From the NCBI GenBank assembly GCA_030613055.1, contig JAUWMR010000011.1, positions 1 through 64,000 of the forward strand: 64,000 nt of DNA. Reading direction: 5' to 3'. Of the stretch, positions 8,696 to 17,295 are shown piece after piece (positions within the stretch are counted from its first letter, which is position 1; the number at the start of each line of letters is the position of its first letter). The notes below the pieces were generated by a model. The model saw nothing but the letters and a program-made list of their open reading frames with translations, was not told the origin of the DNA and did no database searches. The DNA comes from Desulfobacteraceae bacterium. Its GTDB lineage: Bacteria; Desulfobacterota; DSM-4660; Desulfatiglandales; Desulfatiglandaceae. A program made the position numbers and the translations under genes.

Positions 8696-10489
8696 ATGAA
8701 GCTCTGTTTGATTTTAGCAACTAAAGAATCTGATAATAATAATTTGATACCTTTAGGGATAGCTTATCTTTCTTCTGTATTAAACATAAACCTACCTCAA
8801 GTAAAAGTAGCTATATGCGAAACAGAACAAGACTTAGTTAAAGAACAACCCGACATAGTAGGTATTAGTGCATTATCGGAAAACTATTATGTAGCTGTAA
8901 AATGGGCAAAAAAAATAAAAAAGAAATTGAACATTCCCATCATTATTGGTGGTTTGCACATTTCACTTGTTCCAGGATCTATGAAGAAGTGTTTTGACAT
9001 TGCAGTCATAGGTGAGGGTGAAAAAACAATTGTTGAATTAATGAATTCGATAATTGAACAGAATGGTATAAACTATAATAGATTAAAAAATATTTCAGGA
9101 CTTCTTTTTTATCATAATGGTCAGCTGGTAATTACAGAAAAACGAGAATATATTAAAAATCTTGATGAACTACCTTTTCTTAATCGAGAATTGTTGCCCT
9201 ACAATAAGGAATATGCTTTCAATCATATTTTTTCAGCGCGTGGGTGTCCATATAAGTGTGCTTTTTGTGCATCTACAATATTTTTCCCTCAATATAGATC
9301 TTTTTCTATTGATAGAATTATAAAAGAGATAGAGCACCTTATTAATGAACATAAAACTGAACATATTATTTTTTTTGATGATTTATTAATTGCTAGTAAG
9401 AAGCGTCTTCGCAAGTTGGTAAATAAAATCAAAGATAAGGGAATAGCTAAAAAATGTACGTTCTCTTGTCAGGTTCGAGCGAATTTGATTAACGATGAAG
9501 TATGTCAGTTGCTACAACAAATGCGAGTAAAAGATGTAGGTATAGGTTTGGAATCATTTTCTGGAAAAATATTAAAATATTATAATAAAACTGGATGTAC
9601 TCCAAGGGTTAATCAACGTGCTCTTGATCTTTTGAATGAGTATGGAATACAAGCTAACCCATGTATCATATTGGGAGCTCCAATTGAGACTCGGGACGAT
9701 ATGCTAAAAACTCTTCGAGCCTTATATAAAAATATAGAAGAAGGAAAAATATTAGATGGTGGTTGGGGACTTCTACGACCTTATCCAGGCACTCAAATTT
9801 GGAAATTGGCAGAAGAACAGGGCGTTGTTAGTAATGATATGAATTGGGAGAAATTTAGCGATTGGTCAAATTTTGAATTATATTTATGTCAAGAAATGAC
9901 GAAAAATGAATTGATCGAATTAGTTGAAGAATGGCTCACTAAATACACTTTGTTAAAGGGCGATAACTCATCTAATTCAGGTAATTTATTTATTAATTCT
10001 CCCCATAAACTGTTTAATAATATTTATCGATATAAAGAAATAATTTATCATAGAGTTAAAAAGGAAAAAAAATATGATTTAGGGGATGAATTAATATTGA
10101 ATTATAACGAGCAAGTTCTTACAAACTTAAATGAAGGTTGGTTTGAGCAACAAACAGATGGTTCAAGATGGATATCAAAATCAGCAAAAGCTTCCCTTTT
10201 TTGTAAAAATAAAAAATTTTTACACTTGTCCATATATATAGCGGATTTCTATACAAAAATTGGCATGTTTCCAATTGAATTAGAGATATTAGTAGATCAA
10301 AAATTGCTGAAATCCATCGTTTTTACAACTAAAGGAATACATAATCTTGATATTCCATTATCTAATTCTATAAATGATATAAGAACTTTAGATTTTAGAA
10401 CAAATAAATCTTTTATACCTGCAGAGGAGAATCTCAATGATGATCATAGGGAGTTAAGTCTTATTATTTCGAAAATCTTTCTTACTTAA
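8696..10489 (+). CDS. B12-binding radical SAM protein with C-terminal beta module
   Basis: 597 residues. The N-terminal cobalamin-binding Rossmann domain (about 1-140) carries IVGISALSENY and IIIGGLHISL; the radical SAM core has the cluster motif C184-x3-C188-x2-C191 (GCPYKCAFC). It continues with the usual DxxL and GLESFS signatures. Members of this class mostly methylate unactivated carbons or rearrange substrates using SAM and cobalamin. Beyond about residue 440 the enzyme core ends and a beta-rich tail follows: GWFEQQTDGSRWISKSAKA then FLHLSIYI, comparable to tails of the two proteins upstream. Start ATG 8696 has CGGAGAA 8-9 bp upstream. Expected to C-methylate or remodel a sugar of the surface glycan; the substrate is not predictable from sequence. 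Confidence 0.88.
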   Translation: MKLCLILATKESDNNNLIPLGIAYLSSVLNINLPQVKVAICETEQDLVKEQPDIVGISALSENYYVAVKWAKKIKKKLNIPIIIGGLHISLVPGSMKKCFDIAVIGEGEKTIVELMNSIIEQNGINYNRLKNISGLLFYHNGQLVITEKREYIKNLDELPFLNRELLPYNKEYAFNHIFSARGCPYKCAFCASTIFFPQYRSFSIDRIIKEIEHLINEHKTEHIIFFDDLLIASKKRLRKLVNKIKDKGIAKKCTFSCQVRANLINDEVCQLLQQMRVKDVGIGLESFSGKILKYYNKTGCTPRVNQRALDLLNEYGIQANPCIILGAPIETRDDMLKTLRALYKNIEEGKILDGGWGLLRPYPGTQIWKLAEEQGVVSNDMNWEKFSDWSNFELYLCQEMTKNELIELVEEWLTKYTLLKGDNSSNSGNLFINSPHKLFNNIYRYKEIIYHRVKKEKKYDLGDELILNYNEQVLTNLNEGWFEQQTDGSRWISKSAKASLFCKNKKFLHLSIYIADFYTKIGMFPIELEILVDQKLLKSIVFTTKGIHNLDIPLSNSINDIRTLDFRTNKSFIPAEENLNDDHRELSLIISKIFLT

Positions 10490-10505
10490 ACATAGTATTG
10501 ATATG

Positions 10506-10556
10506 ATAAGGAAAGTCATTACTACCGGCATAGCCGGTGGTCATGACTTTCCTTAT
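10506..10556. terminator. Long near-perfect hairpin (terminator or REP-type palindrome)
   Basis: Outer arms ATAAGGAAAGTCAT (10506-10519) and ATGACTTTCCTTAT (10543-10556) are exactly complementary. Inner arms around CCGGC-ATA-GCCGG extend the stem to about 24 bp with one mismatch, one G:T pair and a 3-nt loop. It starts 16 bp after the radical SAM stop codon. No T-run follows, so intrinsic termination is possible but not typical. The CCGGC-ATA-GCCGG core resembles REP/IS200-type hairpins. Confidence 0.7.
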
Positions 10557-10614
10557 ACAACTTTTCTCCTGTTTTTAGAAACCCTCACTAATGGTATTTA
10601 CATTCCCAAACTGT

Positions 10615-10756
10615 GAGACCTTTACAAAACTACACTTTTTGCACGATTTCTGCGTCAGGCTCAAATTTCAATCCTCGAAATATTGTATATATTCCTGTGG
10701 TTGAAATTTTCGCCTTCCTTGAACTCGAACAAAAATTACCATTTTTCAACGGTCTC
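10615..10756. mobile_element. MITE-like element, copy A
   Basis: 142 bp bounded by imperfect inverted ends GAGACCTTTACAAAA (10615-10629) and TTTTTCAACGGTCTC (10742-10756). It shares internal words with the element at 38683-38808 (GCGTCAGG..., then CTTGAAC..GAAC...A before the right end). No transposase gene is inside; the short open frame it contains has no protein-like features. No clear target duplication is visible. Confidence 0.65.
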
Positions 10757-10886
10757 GTCGAATGGGATATCCTCCATTACAAATGGCTCGTCGAATGAAC
10801 TACATCAATATGAAATATTTTTTCTTCGATGAAGATTTGATCAGTAAGTGATTTCATCCTTAATACAAGAAAGAGGAGTTTTTCAA

Positions 10887-11018
10887 ATGAGATTCGGTTT
10901 GATAATTGCGACTAAAGAAATGGATAATTACGATTACAATTCACTGCCTGCCATAGGAATAGGCTACTTTTCAGTAACAAGATATATGAAATTGCAAGTG
11001 AAAAGAAATGAGTCATAA
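10887..11018 (+). pseudogene. Remnant N-terminus of a second B12-binding radical SAM protein
   Basis: A 43-residue open frame begins MRFGLIIATKEMDNYDYNS, closely matching the start of the intact protein at 8696 (MKLCLILATKESDN...), including the PxxGIxYxS stretch that follows. It then departs from the family and stops. A good ribosome-binding site (AAGAGGAG) precedes it. Its TAA overlaps the next ATG (TAATG), so if translated it would couple ribosomes to the methyltransferase downstream. Best read as a duplicated gene with nearly all of its body deleted, its leader retained. Confidence 0.7.
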
Positions 11019-11821
11019 TGAAAAAATTAAATAGTGAGGAGATAAAGAAAAAAATAAATAGTGTGAAGTGGTTTCTCTCATTTGAAATTATTCCTGGTGT
11101 CGTTTCTCCAGGGTTATTCCCGTTTAATGCAAGTGATTATGCCGACATGCTAGGCATTCCCAAAAAACTTGATGGGATGAGAGCTCTGGATATTGGTACT
11201 TGGGACGGTCCGATGGCTTTTGAACTTGAAAAGAGAGGCGCGAAAGTTGTAGCCCTCGATATACACAATCCTGATAATACAGGTTTTAATATTGCAAAAG
11301 AGTTAAAACAGTCACAAGTGGCATATGTACAAGGTAGTGTTTATGATTTAACAAAATTGTTAAAAGGGGCTTTTGATTTAGTTACGTTTTTAGGCGTCTA
11401 CTATCATCTAAAACATCCGTTGCTCGGATTTGAGAATATCGCGCATGTCCTAAAAATGAATGGATTAATGTATTTTTCTGGAGAATGTTTTATCAGTTAC
11501 GCCGAAACGCTGACTGGTGAATCTATGAGCGATGTTGAAAACTTTGCAAGTTCAGAGGTCCCGATTGCGCTTGCCTATCCCGGCGTTTACAAAAACCAAG
11601 GCAATTGGTTTATTCCTAATATTGCGTGTATAAAATCTTGGATGATAGCTACAGGCTTTGAGTTTGAAAATTATTCTATTGTTCATGATCCAAAGGCCAC
11701 TCCGTGTCCGGTCCAACGTATTAGTTGCAAGGCAAAAAAAAATAAAGCTACGCCCATAACGGAACATCCGTTAGTTGGAATTGATTTTTTTAAAAGAGAC
11801 GACAAAAAAGATCAATTTTGA
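11018..11821 (+). CDS. Class I SAM-dependent methyltransferase (DUF1698/CmoB-like fold)
   Basis: 267 residues. Motif I is ALDIGTWDGPMAFELEKRGAKVVALDI (about 51-77, quoted here in part: LDIGTWDG), followed by FDLVTFLGVYYHLKHPLLGFENI, the pattern of the tRNA cmo5U34 (CmoB/DUF1698) methyltransferase branch. That branch also includes natural-product and glycan methyltransferases, and the location argues for glycan methylation rather than tRNA work. The start overlaps the stop of the radical SAM remnant by one base, so translation is probably coupled. No membrane segments or extra domains are seen. Confidence 0.83.
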   Translation: MKKLNSEEIKKKINSVKWFLSFEIIPGVVSPGLFPFNASDYADMLGIPKKLDGMRALDIGTWDGPMAFELEKRGAKVVALDIHNPDNTGFNIAKELKQSQVAYVQGSVYDLTKLLKGAFDLVTFLGVYYHLKHPLLGFENIAHVLKMNGLMYFSGECFISYAETLTGESMSDVENFASSEVPIALAYPGVYKNQGNWFIPNIACIKSWMIATGFEFENYSIVHDPKATPCPVQRISCKAKKNKATPITEHPLVGIDFFKRDDKKDQF

Positions 11822-12226
11822 TATAAATACTCCACTTGTGGAGTACCCGGATAGGTTCTACCGATCCGGTGAGAAATAATATAGGTAATTCCTCTGGGAA
11901 AGCCCAGAAAGGCGGAGAGAGGTTTGAAAAACTGATTGGATTTCCGATTTTATGATTTTATCATATTTTCAGAAAAAGCGAGGTGATAATTTCTGTAATT
12001 TCTACTTAAAAATTGACCACTGGCACATAATGAGGCTGAATATTATTCCACTTGGGACTTGATTTGAGGTGAACAACCCGGTTTTTTGATTACCGGGCGC
12101 ACCACTCAACTTTAAAGAGTTAGTGAAAAGCATTATTGATTGAAACTGGATGTTCAAGGAAAAGAACAGCGCCACTGAAACGATAATAAACAGATTGAAA
12201 ACAAACTTAAAATAAAAGGATCAAAC
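11822..12226. other. Intergenic region with tandem hairpins
   Basis: Immediately after the methyltransferase gene are two small hairpins: TACTCCAC-TT-GTGGAGTA (11828-11845) and CCGGAT...ATCCGG (11847-11869). A third, CCCGGT...ACCGGG, sits near 12078-12098. The first two could end transcription; neither has a T-run. The remainder shows no gene. Confidence 0.5.
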
Positions 12227-13201
12227 GTGAAAACAGCTCTGATTATAGGCGTTTCAGGCCAGGATGGGGCATATTTGGCCAAGTTGTTGCTTGGCAAGGG
12301 GTATCGTGTAGTGGGGACTTCTCGTGATGCGCAAATGAATAGTTTTGGAAATCTTTCGCGTTTGGACATAAAAAATGATGTGAATAGAGAATCAATGGGA
12401 CTGAATGATTTCCGCAGCGTTATGCAGGTGCTAAATAAGGTCAGGCCCGATGAGATCTTTAACCTGGCAGGACAGAGCTCAGTGAGTCTGTCCTTTGATC
12501 AGCCGATGGATGCCTTTGAAAGCATCAGCATCGGCACCCTGAACCTTCTGGAATGCCTGCGTTTGCTTGAAATGCCTGCGCGGTTTTACAATGCATGTTC
12601 AAGTGAGTGCTTTGGGAATACGAATGGGCACGCAGCGAACGAAATCACCCCTTTTCGTCCTCGAAGTCCATATGCCATGGCGAAATCTGCTGCCTTCTGG
12701 GCAATTGCAAATTACCGTGAGGCCTATGATTTGTTTGCCTGTTCAGGGATCCTCTTCAATCATGAGTCCCATTTGCGGCCTGTCAGATTTGTGACCCGGA
12801 AGATTGTCCAAGCGGCATGTCGCATTGCTGAAGGCCTGCAAGATAAATTGGAGTTGGGAAATATCGACATTAAGCGGGACTGGGGCTGGGCGCCGGAATA
12901 TGTGGAGGCCATGTGGCTGATGCTGCAGCAGAAGGAACCTGACGATTTTGTTATAGCCACAGGGAAAACCTGCAGCCTGAAGGATTTGGTACGTTTGGTT
13001 TTTGCGCGATTGGGTCTCAACTGGGAAGACCATGTACAGTGTCAGCCAGAGCTTTTGCGCCCCACAGATGTCCTGGTCAGTCGGGCAGACCCGAGCAAGG
13101 CCCTTAAAAAGCTTGGCTGGAAGGCAAAGTACTTTATAGAGGATGTGGTCGATATGATGGTTGAGGCAGAGATGTCTGAAATGAAGATGGACTCAAAATA
13201 G
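12227..13201 (+). CDS. gmd: GDP-mannose 4,6-dehydratase
   Basis: Extended short-chain dehydrogenase of 324 residues that converts GDP-mannose to GDP-4-keto-6-deoxymannose, precursor of GDP-rhamnose, GDP-fucose and related sugars. Seen: NADP-binding GVSGQDGAYLA (8-18), the FNLAGQSSVSLSF segment, catalytic Tyr/Lys in SPYAMAKS, and NHESHLRPVRFVTRKI near the substrate site (classical Gmd has NHESPRRGE here, so this is a divergent branch). Start ATG 12227 is preceded by AAAAGGA. The gene next door is a broken paralogue closer to classical Gmd. Confidence 0.85.
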   Translation: MKTALIIGVSGQDGAYLAKLLLGKGYRVVGTSRDAQMNSFGNLSRLDIKNDVNRESMGLNDFRSVMQVLNKVRPDEIFNLAGQSSVSLSFDQPMDAFESISIGTLNLLECLRLLEMPARFYNACSSECFGNTNGHAANEITPFRPRSPYAMAKSAAFWAIANYREAYDLFACSGILFNHESHLRPVRFVTRKIVQAACRIAEGLQDKLELGNIDIKRDWGWAPEYVEAMWLMLQQKEPDDFVIATGKTCSLKDLVRLVFARLGLNWEDHVQCQPELLRPTDVLVSRADPSKALKKLGWKAKYFIEDVVDMMVEAEMSEMKMDSK

Positions 13202-13207
13202 AATTAA

Positions 13208-13750
<543 letters not shown>

Positions 13751-14135
13751 GCAACCTCCGTCCATTGTTTTATTACTTTCGTTATTCCTTTTAATACCGG
13801 TTTATTAAGATTTTATGGACGTTGTTTACAAATTATTTTTGTAACTTAGCTAAAATTTACGGTACTGTTAAAACTTAGAATTTACGCTATTGGGAAATGT
13901 TGAATAAAATAGAACTATTTGATTTCGCAACTTAAATGCTTTAGATGGTTACATGGCAAAATGCCATGAGCGTAATAAATCTTCCTTTAAGCTTACCTTT
14001 GCATTGTTAAAATAGATTGGCAATATTTTAAGTACTTCTGACTTTTAGTATTGTCCGTAACGAAATAATCTATATTATTGAATAATAAGATTTTCTAACA
14101 ACTATGCCGCATATTACCCAAATGGAAGGAGTATT
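13751..14135. other. AT-rich non-coding remnant
   Basis: No frame is open. Contains a perfect hairpin CATGGCA-AAA-TGCCATG at 13952-13968. The composition suggests decayed sequence between the gmd relic and the epimerase gene. A GGAAGGAG ribosome-binding site ends it, just ahead of ATG 14136. Confidence 0.5.
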
Positions 14136-14777
14136 ATGAAATTAATAAAGGCTATCAAATTAATTATTCAAGATGTTAAGGTAATTCAATATGGCTATTT
14201 CCCAGATTCACGAGGTTTTTTTACAGAACCTTTCCGTAAAAGCGATTTGTCAAATTATGTGGAAGCAGGTTCTATATCAGGTAAAGAAATTGTACAGATC
14301 AATGAGAGTTTCAGCAAAACAGGCGTAATGCGTGGCTTGCATTTTCAGTGGAATCCGTACATGGGCAAACTGGTGAGAACAATCAGCGGTCATATGGTCG
14401 ATATGTTTTTAGATATTCGCAAGGGTAGTACTACTTTTGGGAAAATTGCCATGTATGACATGCCTTGTCGTGATGCTGACAACTACAGCGAATGGATATG
14501 GGTACCGCCAGGATTTGCTCATGGTAATTTTTTTCTGGAACCTACACGAATAGAATATCTGTGCACCGGAGAATATAGTCCGGGCTGTGAGGGTGCAATT
14601 TCCCCGCTTGCGAACGACATTGACTGGAGTCTTTGTGATGTGAAATGTAAAAAAATGTTGGATAAGTTAATCGCGAATGACTTGCTTATCATATCTGAAA
14701 AAGACAGGGCAGGCATGAGCCTTTCTGAGTGGGAAAAACTTTCTGATTCTGAAAATTTTATATATGGTGAGTGTTAA
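14136..14777 (+). CDS. rfbC: dTDP-4-dehydrorhamnose 3,5-epimerase family protein (RmlC-like)
   Basis: 213 residues, cupin fold. Family signatures are present: DSRGFFTEPFRK (start of the barrel), QINESFSKTGVMRGLHFQ with the catalytic His, MVDMFLDIRKGSTTFGK, and IWVPPGFAHGNFFLE. These enzymes epimerise C3/C5 of a 4-keto-6-deoxy sugar nucleotide. It is slightly longer than classical RmlC (about 185) and has a loosely conserved C-terminus, so an alternative sugar nucleotide substrate is possible. AAGGAGT precedes ATG 14136. Its end overlaps the longest reading of the next gene. Confidence 0.85.
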   Translation: MKLIKAIKLIIQDVKVIQYGYFPDSRGFFTEPFRKSDLSNYVEAGSISGKEIVQINESFSKTGVMRGLHFQWNPYMGKLVRTISGHMVDMFLDIRKGSTTFGKIAMYDMPCRDADNYSEWIWVPPGFAHGNFFLEPTRIEYLCTGEYSPGCEGAISPLANDIDWSLCDVKCKKMLDKLIANDLLIISEKDRAGMSLSEWEKLSDSENFIYGEC

Positions 14778-14805
14778 AAATAAGAAGACAGGAGAAGAGG
14801 TGAAA

Positions 14806-15765
14806 ATGAAAATACTTATTGCCGGTGGGGCCGGTTACATAGGTTCGGTCTTGGTTCCTAAGTTATTGGAACGGGGTTATGAAGTGGACGTTCTGGATTT
14901 GCTCTGGTTTGGCAATTATTTGCCCAAAGAAGTCAAAGTCATTCAAAAAGATGTATTTAATGTAAATGAAGATAATCTGAAGGAATATGATCAAGTGATA
15001 TTTCTCGCGGGACTTTCAAATGATCCTATGGCCGAGTATTCCCCGGCCAAAAATTTTATCGACAATGCTTCAGCGCCAACCTACCTTGCATATACTGCTA
15101 AACGCGCTGGTGTGAAGCGTTTTATACATGGAGGCTCGTGCTCGGTTTATGGGTACACAGTTAACGAACTTTATGATGAGACTGCCCCCACCATCTCCAA
15201 CTATCCTTATGGCATTTCAAAGTTGCAAGGTGAGTTCGGCTCTCTGAGAATGCATGGGGACGGTTTTTCAGTGATTGCACTCCGGCAGGGTACGGTGTCC
15301 GGTTACAGCCCCAGGATGAGACTGGATCTGGTGGTCAATACCATGTTCAAGTGTGCTATTGCCGATGGTGTCATCACCGTTAATAACCCTGCTATCTGGA
15401 GGCCAATCCTGGCAGTGAGTGACGCCACCTCGGCTTATATCCGGTCCATTGAAGCGAACTCTGGAATTTCAGGAATCTTTAATGTCGCATCGGGCAATTA
15501 CACGGTGGGTGAAATCGCTGATTACGTGAGTGACGGGGTCAGGGAATACCTTGATATCAAACCGAGGCTGGATATCAAGCACATGGAGGATTTCAGAAAT
15601 TACAAGGTGAACATAAGTAAAGCGAACGAGATTCTCAGCTTCAAGCCCAGAAACACAATTATTGATATAGTAAAAAGTCTGGCGGATAATCTTGATAAAT
15701 TCAAAGATTTTGATAATCCCAGATATTACAATATCCAAATATTCAAGAAAATCCACAATGCATAA
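14806..15765 (+). CDS. NAD-dependent sugar-nucleotide epimerase/dehydratase (extended SDR)
   Basis: Start chosen at ATG 14806, which has AGGAGAAGAGG just upstream; the longer frame from 14764 overlaps the preceding gene. The protein (319 residues) opens MKILIAGGAGYIGS with the NAD-binding GGxGxxG, then VIFLAGLSNDP, GGSCSVYGYT and the catalytic YPYGISK (YxxxK). The arrangement fits 4-epimerase or 4-reductase sugar nucleotide enzymes. Flanked by RmlC-like and RmlD genes, it probably acts on a related deoxysugar; exact reaction cannot be read from sequence. Confidence 0.82.
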   Translation: MKILIAGGAGYIGSVLVPKLLERGYEVDVLDLLWFGNYLPKEVKVIQKDVFNVNEDNLKEYDQVIFLAGLSNDPMAEYSPAKNFIDNASAPTYLAYTAKRAGVKRFIHGGSCSVYGYTVNELYDETAPTISNYPYGISKLQGEFGSLRMHGDGFSVIALRQGTVSGYSPRMRLDLVVNTMFKCAIADGVITVNNPAIWRPILAVSDATSAYIRSIEANSGISGIFNVASGNYTVGEIADYVSDGVREYLDIKPRLDIKHMEDFRNYKVNISKANEILSFKPRNTIIDIVKSLADNLDKFKDFDNPRYYNIQIFKKIHNA

Positions 15766-15924
15766 AACTCGGCGCCTCTCTTTCCGTATGTTATTACTTT
15801 TCAAACACTGAATTTCCAATTTTCAGGCAAATAATAGATATGATTATTATAACAACAACTTAACAACTCAACATCTTAACCACTTAACGCGGTCTGTATT
15901 TATAGACACGGAGAATAAAAACAT

Positions 15925-16797
15925 ATGAAAGTTGCAGTTATTGGAGCTAATGGTCAACTGGGTTCGGATGTGTACAGGGCCTTTCAGGATAACGGTGACG
16001 AGGCGGTTGCACTTAACCACGATGCTTTTGAGGTAAGTGATTTAGAGGCAGTTGATTCCGTGATGCATGATGTTATGCCGGATCTCGTGGTAAATACTTC
16101 CGCAATGCACAACGTTGAGGCATGCGAGGAGGACCCTTCGAAGTCTTTCGCGGTCAATGGGATTGGCGCCAGGAATTTGGCCCAGGTATCGAACGGTGTG
16201 GGGTTCACGCTCATGCATATCAGTACGGATTACGTTTTCGATGGCGCTAAACAGGCCCCCTATGTTGAAGCGGATTTCCCGATCCCCTTGAATGTTTATG
16301 GAAACACCAAGTTATCAGGTGAGCTGTTTGTTCGGACAATCGCTAACAAGTATTTCGTTTTGCGTGTTTCCGGTCTGTATGGAATGAACCTTTGCCGTGC
16401 CAAGGGAGGACATAATTTCGTCACGCTTATGCTCAAACTGGCAAAGGAGCGTGATGAAGTGCGGGTTGTAGACGATGAGATCCTCACACCTACGTATACA
16501 GAAGACATTGCCCATCAGATTGTGCACCTTACCCAATGTACAGATTATGGCCTCTATCACGTCACTGCCCAGGAAAGTTGCTCCTGGTATGAGTTTGCCG
16601 GCAAGATATTTGAATTCACGAACGCTTCTATTCACTTGTCAAAAGCGGATCCGGGAGAATTCCCGGCAAAAGTGCCTCGACCCAAGTATTCTGTCCTGGA
16701 AAACAAAGCACTCCATTCAGTTGGACTCGATATCATGCCGCACTGGTCCATCGGCCTCCAAAGGTATCTTGAAGTAATCAAAGGCGAAGCCTGGTAA
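15925..16797 (+). CDS. rfbD: dTDP-4-dehydrorhamnose reductase
   Basis: 290 residues, RmlD/SDR family: final NAD(P)H-dependent reduction to dTDP-L-rhamnose or a similar 6-deoxy sugar. Seen: VIGANGQLGSDV (nucleotide binding), DLVVNTSAMHNVEACE, ISTDYVFDG with family-typical STDYVFDG, and YGNTKLSGE holding the catalytic Tyr/Lys. Start ATG 15925 follows CGGAGAA. No rmlA or rmlB lies in the window, so these must be encoded elsewhere or the pathway is a variant. Confidence 0.9.
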   Translation: MKVAVIGANGQLGSDVYRAFQDNGDEAVALNHDAFEVSDLEAVDSVMHDVMPDLVVNTSAMHNVEACEEDPSKSFAVNGIGARNLAQVSNGVGFTLMHISTDYVFDGAKQAPYVEADFPIPLNVYGNTKLSGELFVRTIANKYFVLRVSGLYGMNLCRAKGGHNFVTLMLKLAKERDEVRVVDDEILTPTYTEDIAHQIVHLTQCTDYGLYHVTAQESCSWYEFAGKIFEFTNASIHLSKADPGEFPAKVPRPKYSVLENKALHSVGLDIMPHWSIGLQRYLEVIKGEAW

Positions 16798-17295
16798 CAA
16801 GTTGCTCTCGCAGTATCAATATCCTGCGAAAGATTGAAATCGGGTGTAGGTCAAAAGCCTGAGCTGTCAGCTCACCATGATCCAAATATGTTGCCTGAAA
16901 GCACAGTCTGGTAGGAGCGGCGGGGAGCTTATATAGAAGCCCCGGTAGTTACGAGTGTCGATGATCTTGTGGTCGACATTATGGCGAGGAGTAAATAGGG
17001 CTTTGGTCATAATTTGGGCCATTTTATTTGCTGGTTCATTCCTGCGAAAGGAGGAATCCATATAAAATTTGGAACCGGATTTCCGCTTTCGCGGGAATGA
17101 CATTATCGTACTTGTTCCTGCAAGAGTAGGAGGTGGCTGAAGTTATGACCAACACTTATTCAGTTACAGCAGGTGTGATAAACAGGATATTCTTTGAAAT
17201 CTTTTTCATCTTTTTCCTGTTATCCGAAAAAAAAAGAAATGCCCGAATAGGTTACAAAACAGATTTTGTAGAATTGGATGTTGAGGGTTATAATT
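16798..17295. other. Intergenic region with an inverted-repeat element
   Basis: Contains no supported gene. At 17036-17100 an inverted repeat runs from TCATTCCTGCGAAAGGAGGA to TTTCCGCTTTCGCGGGAATGA, the form of widespread REP-like palindromes. Open frames crossing it are products of the repeat. Confidence 0.6.
17036..17100. repeat. REP-like inverted repeat (TCATTCC..GCGAAAG type)
   Basis: The two arms, about 20 bp each, match as inverted copies with few mismatches and are separated by about 23 bp. The word TCATTCCCGCGAA also starts the 49-bp repeats at 40841 and 51135, so these may be one dispersed family. Confidence 0.65.

Noticed and set aside
10613-10798. 61-codon frame at the left of copy A of the MITE
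   Set aside because: Lies inside the element, no protein-like pattern or ribosome-binding site.
16867-17103. Minus-strand frame reading MSFPRKRKSGSKFYM
   Set aside because: It is the translation of the REP-like inverted repeat at 17036-17100, a common artefact.
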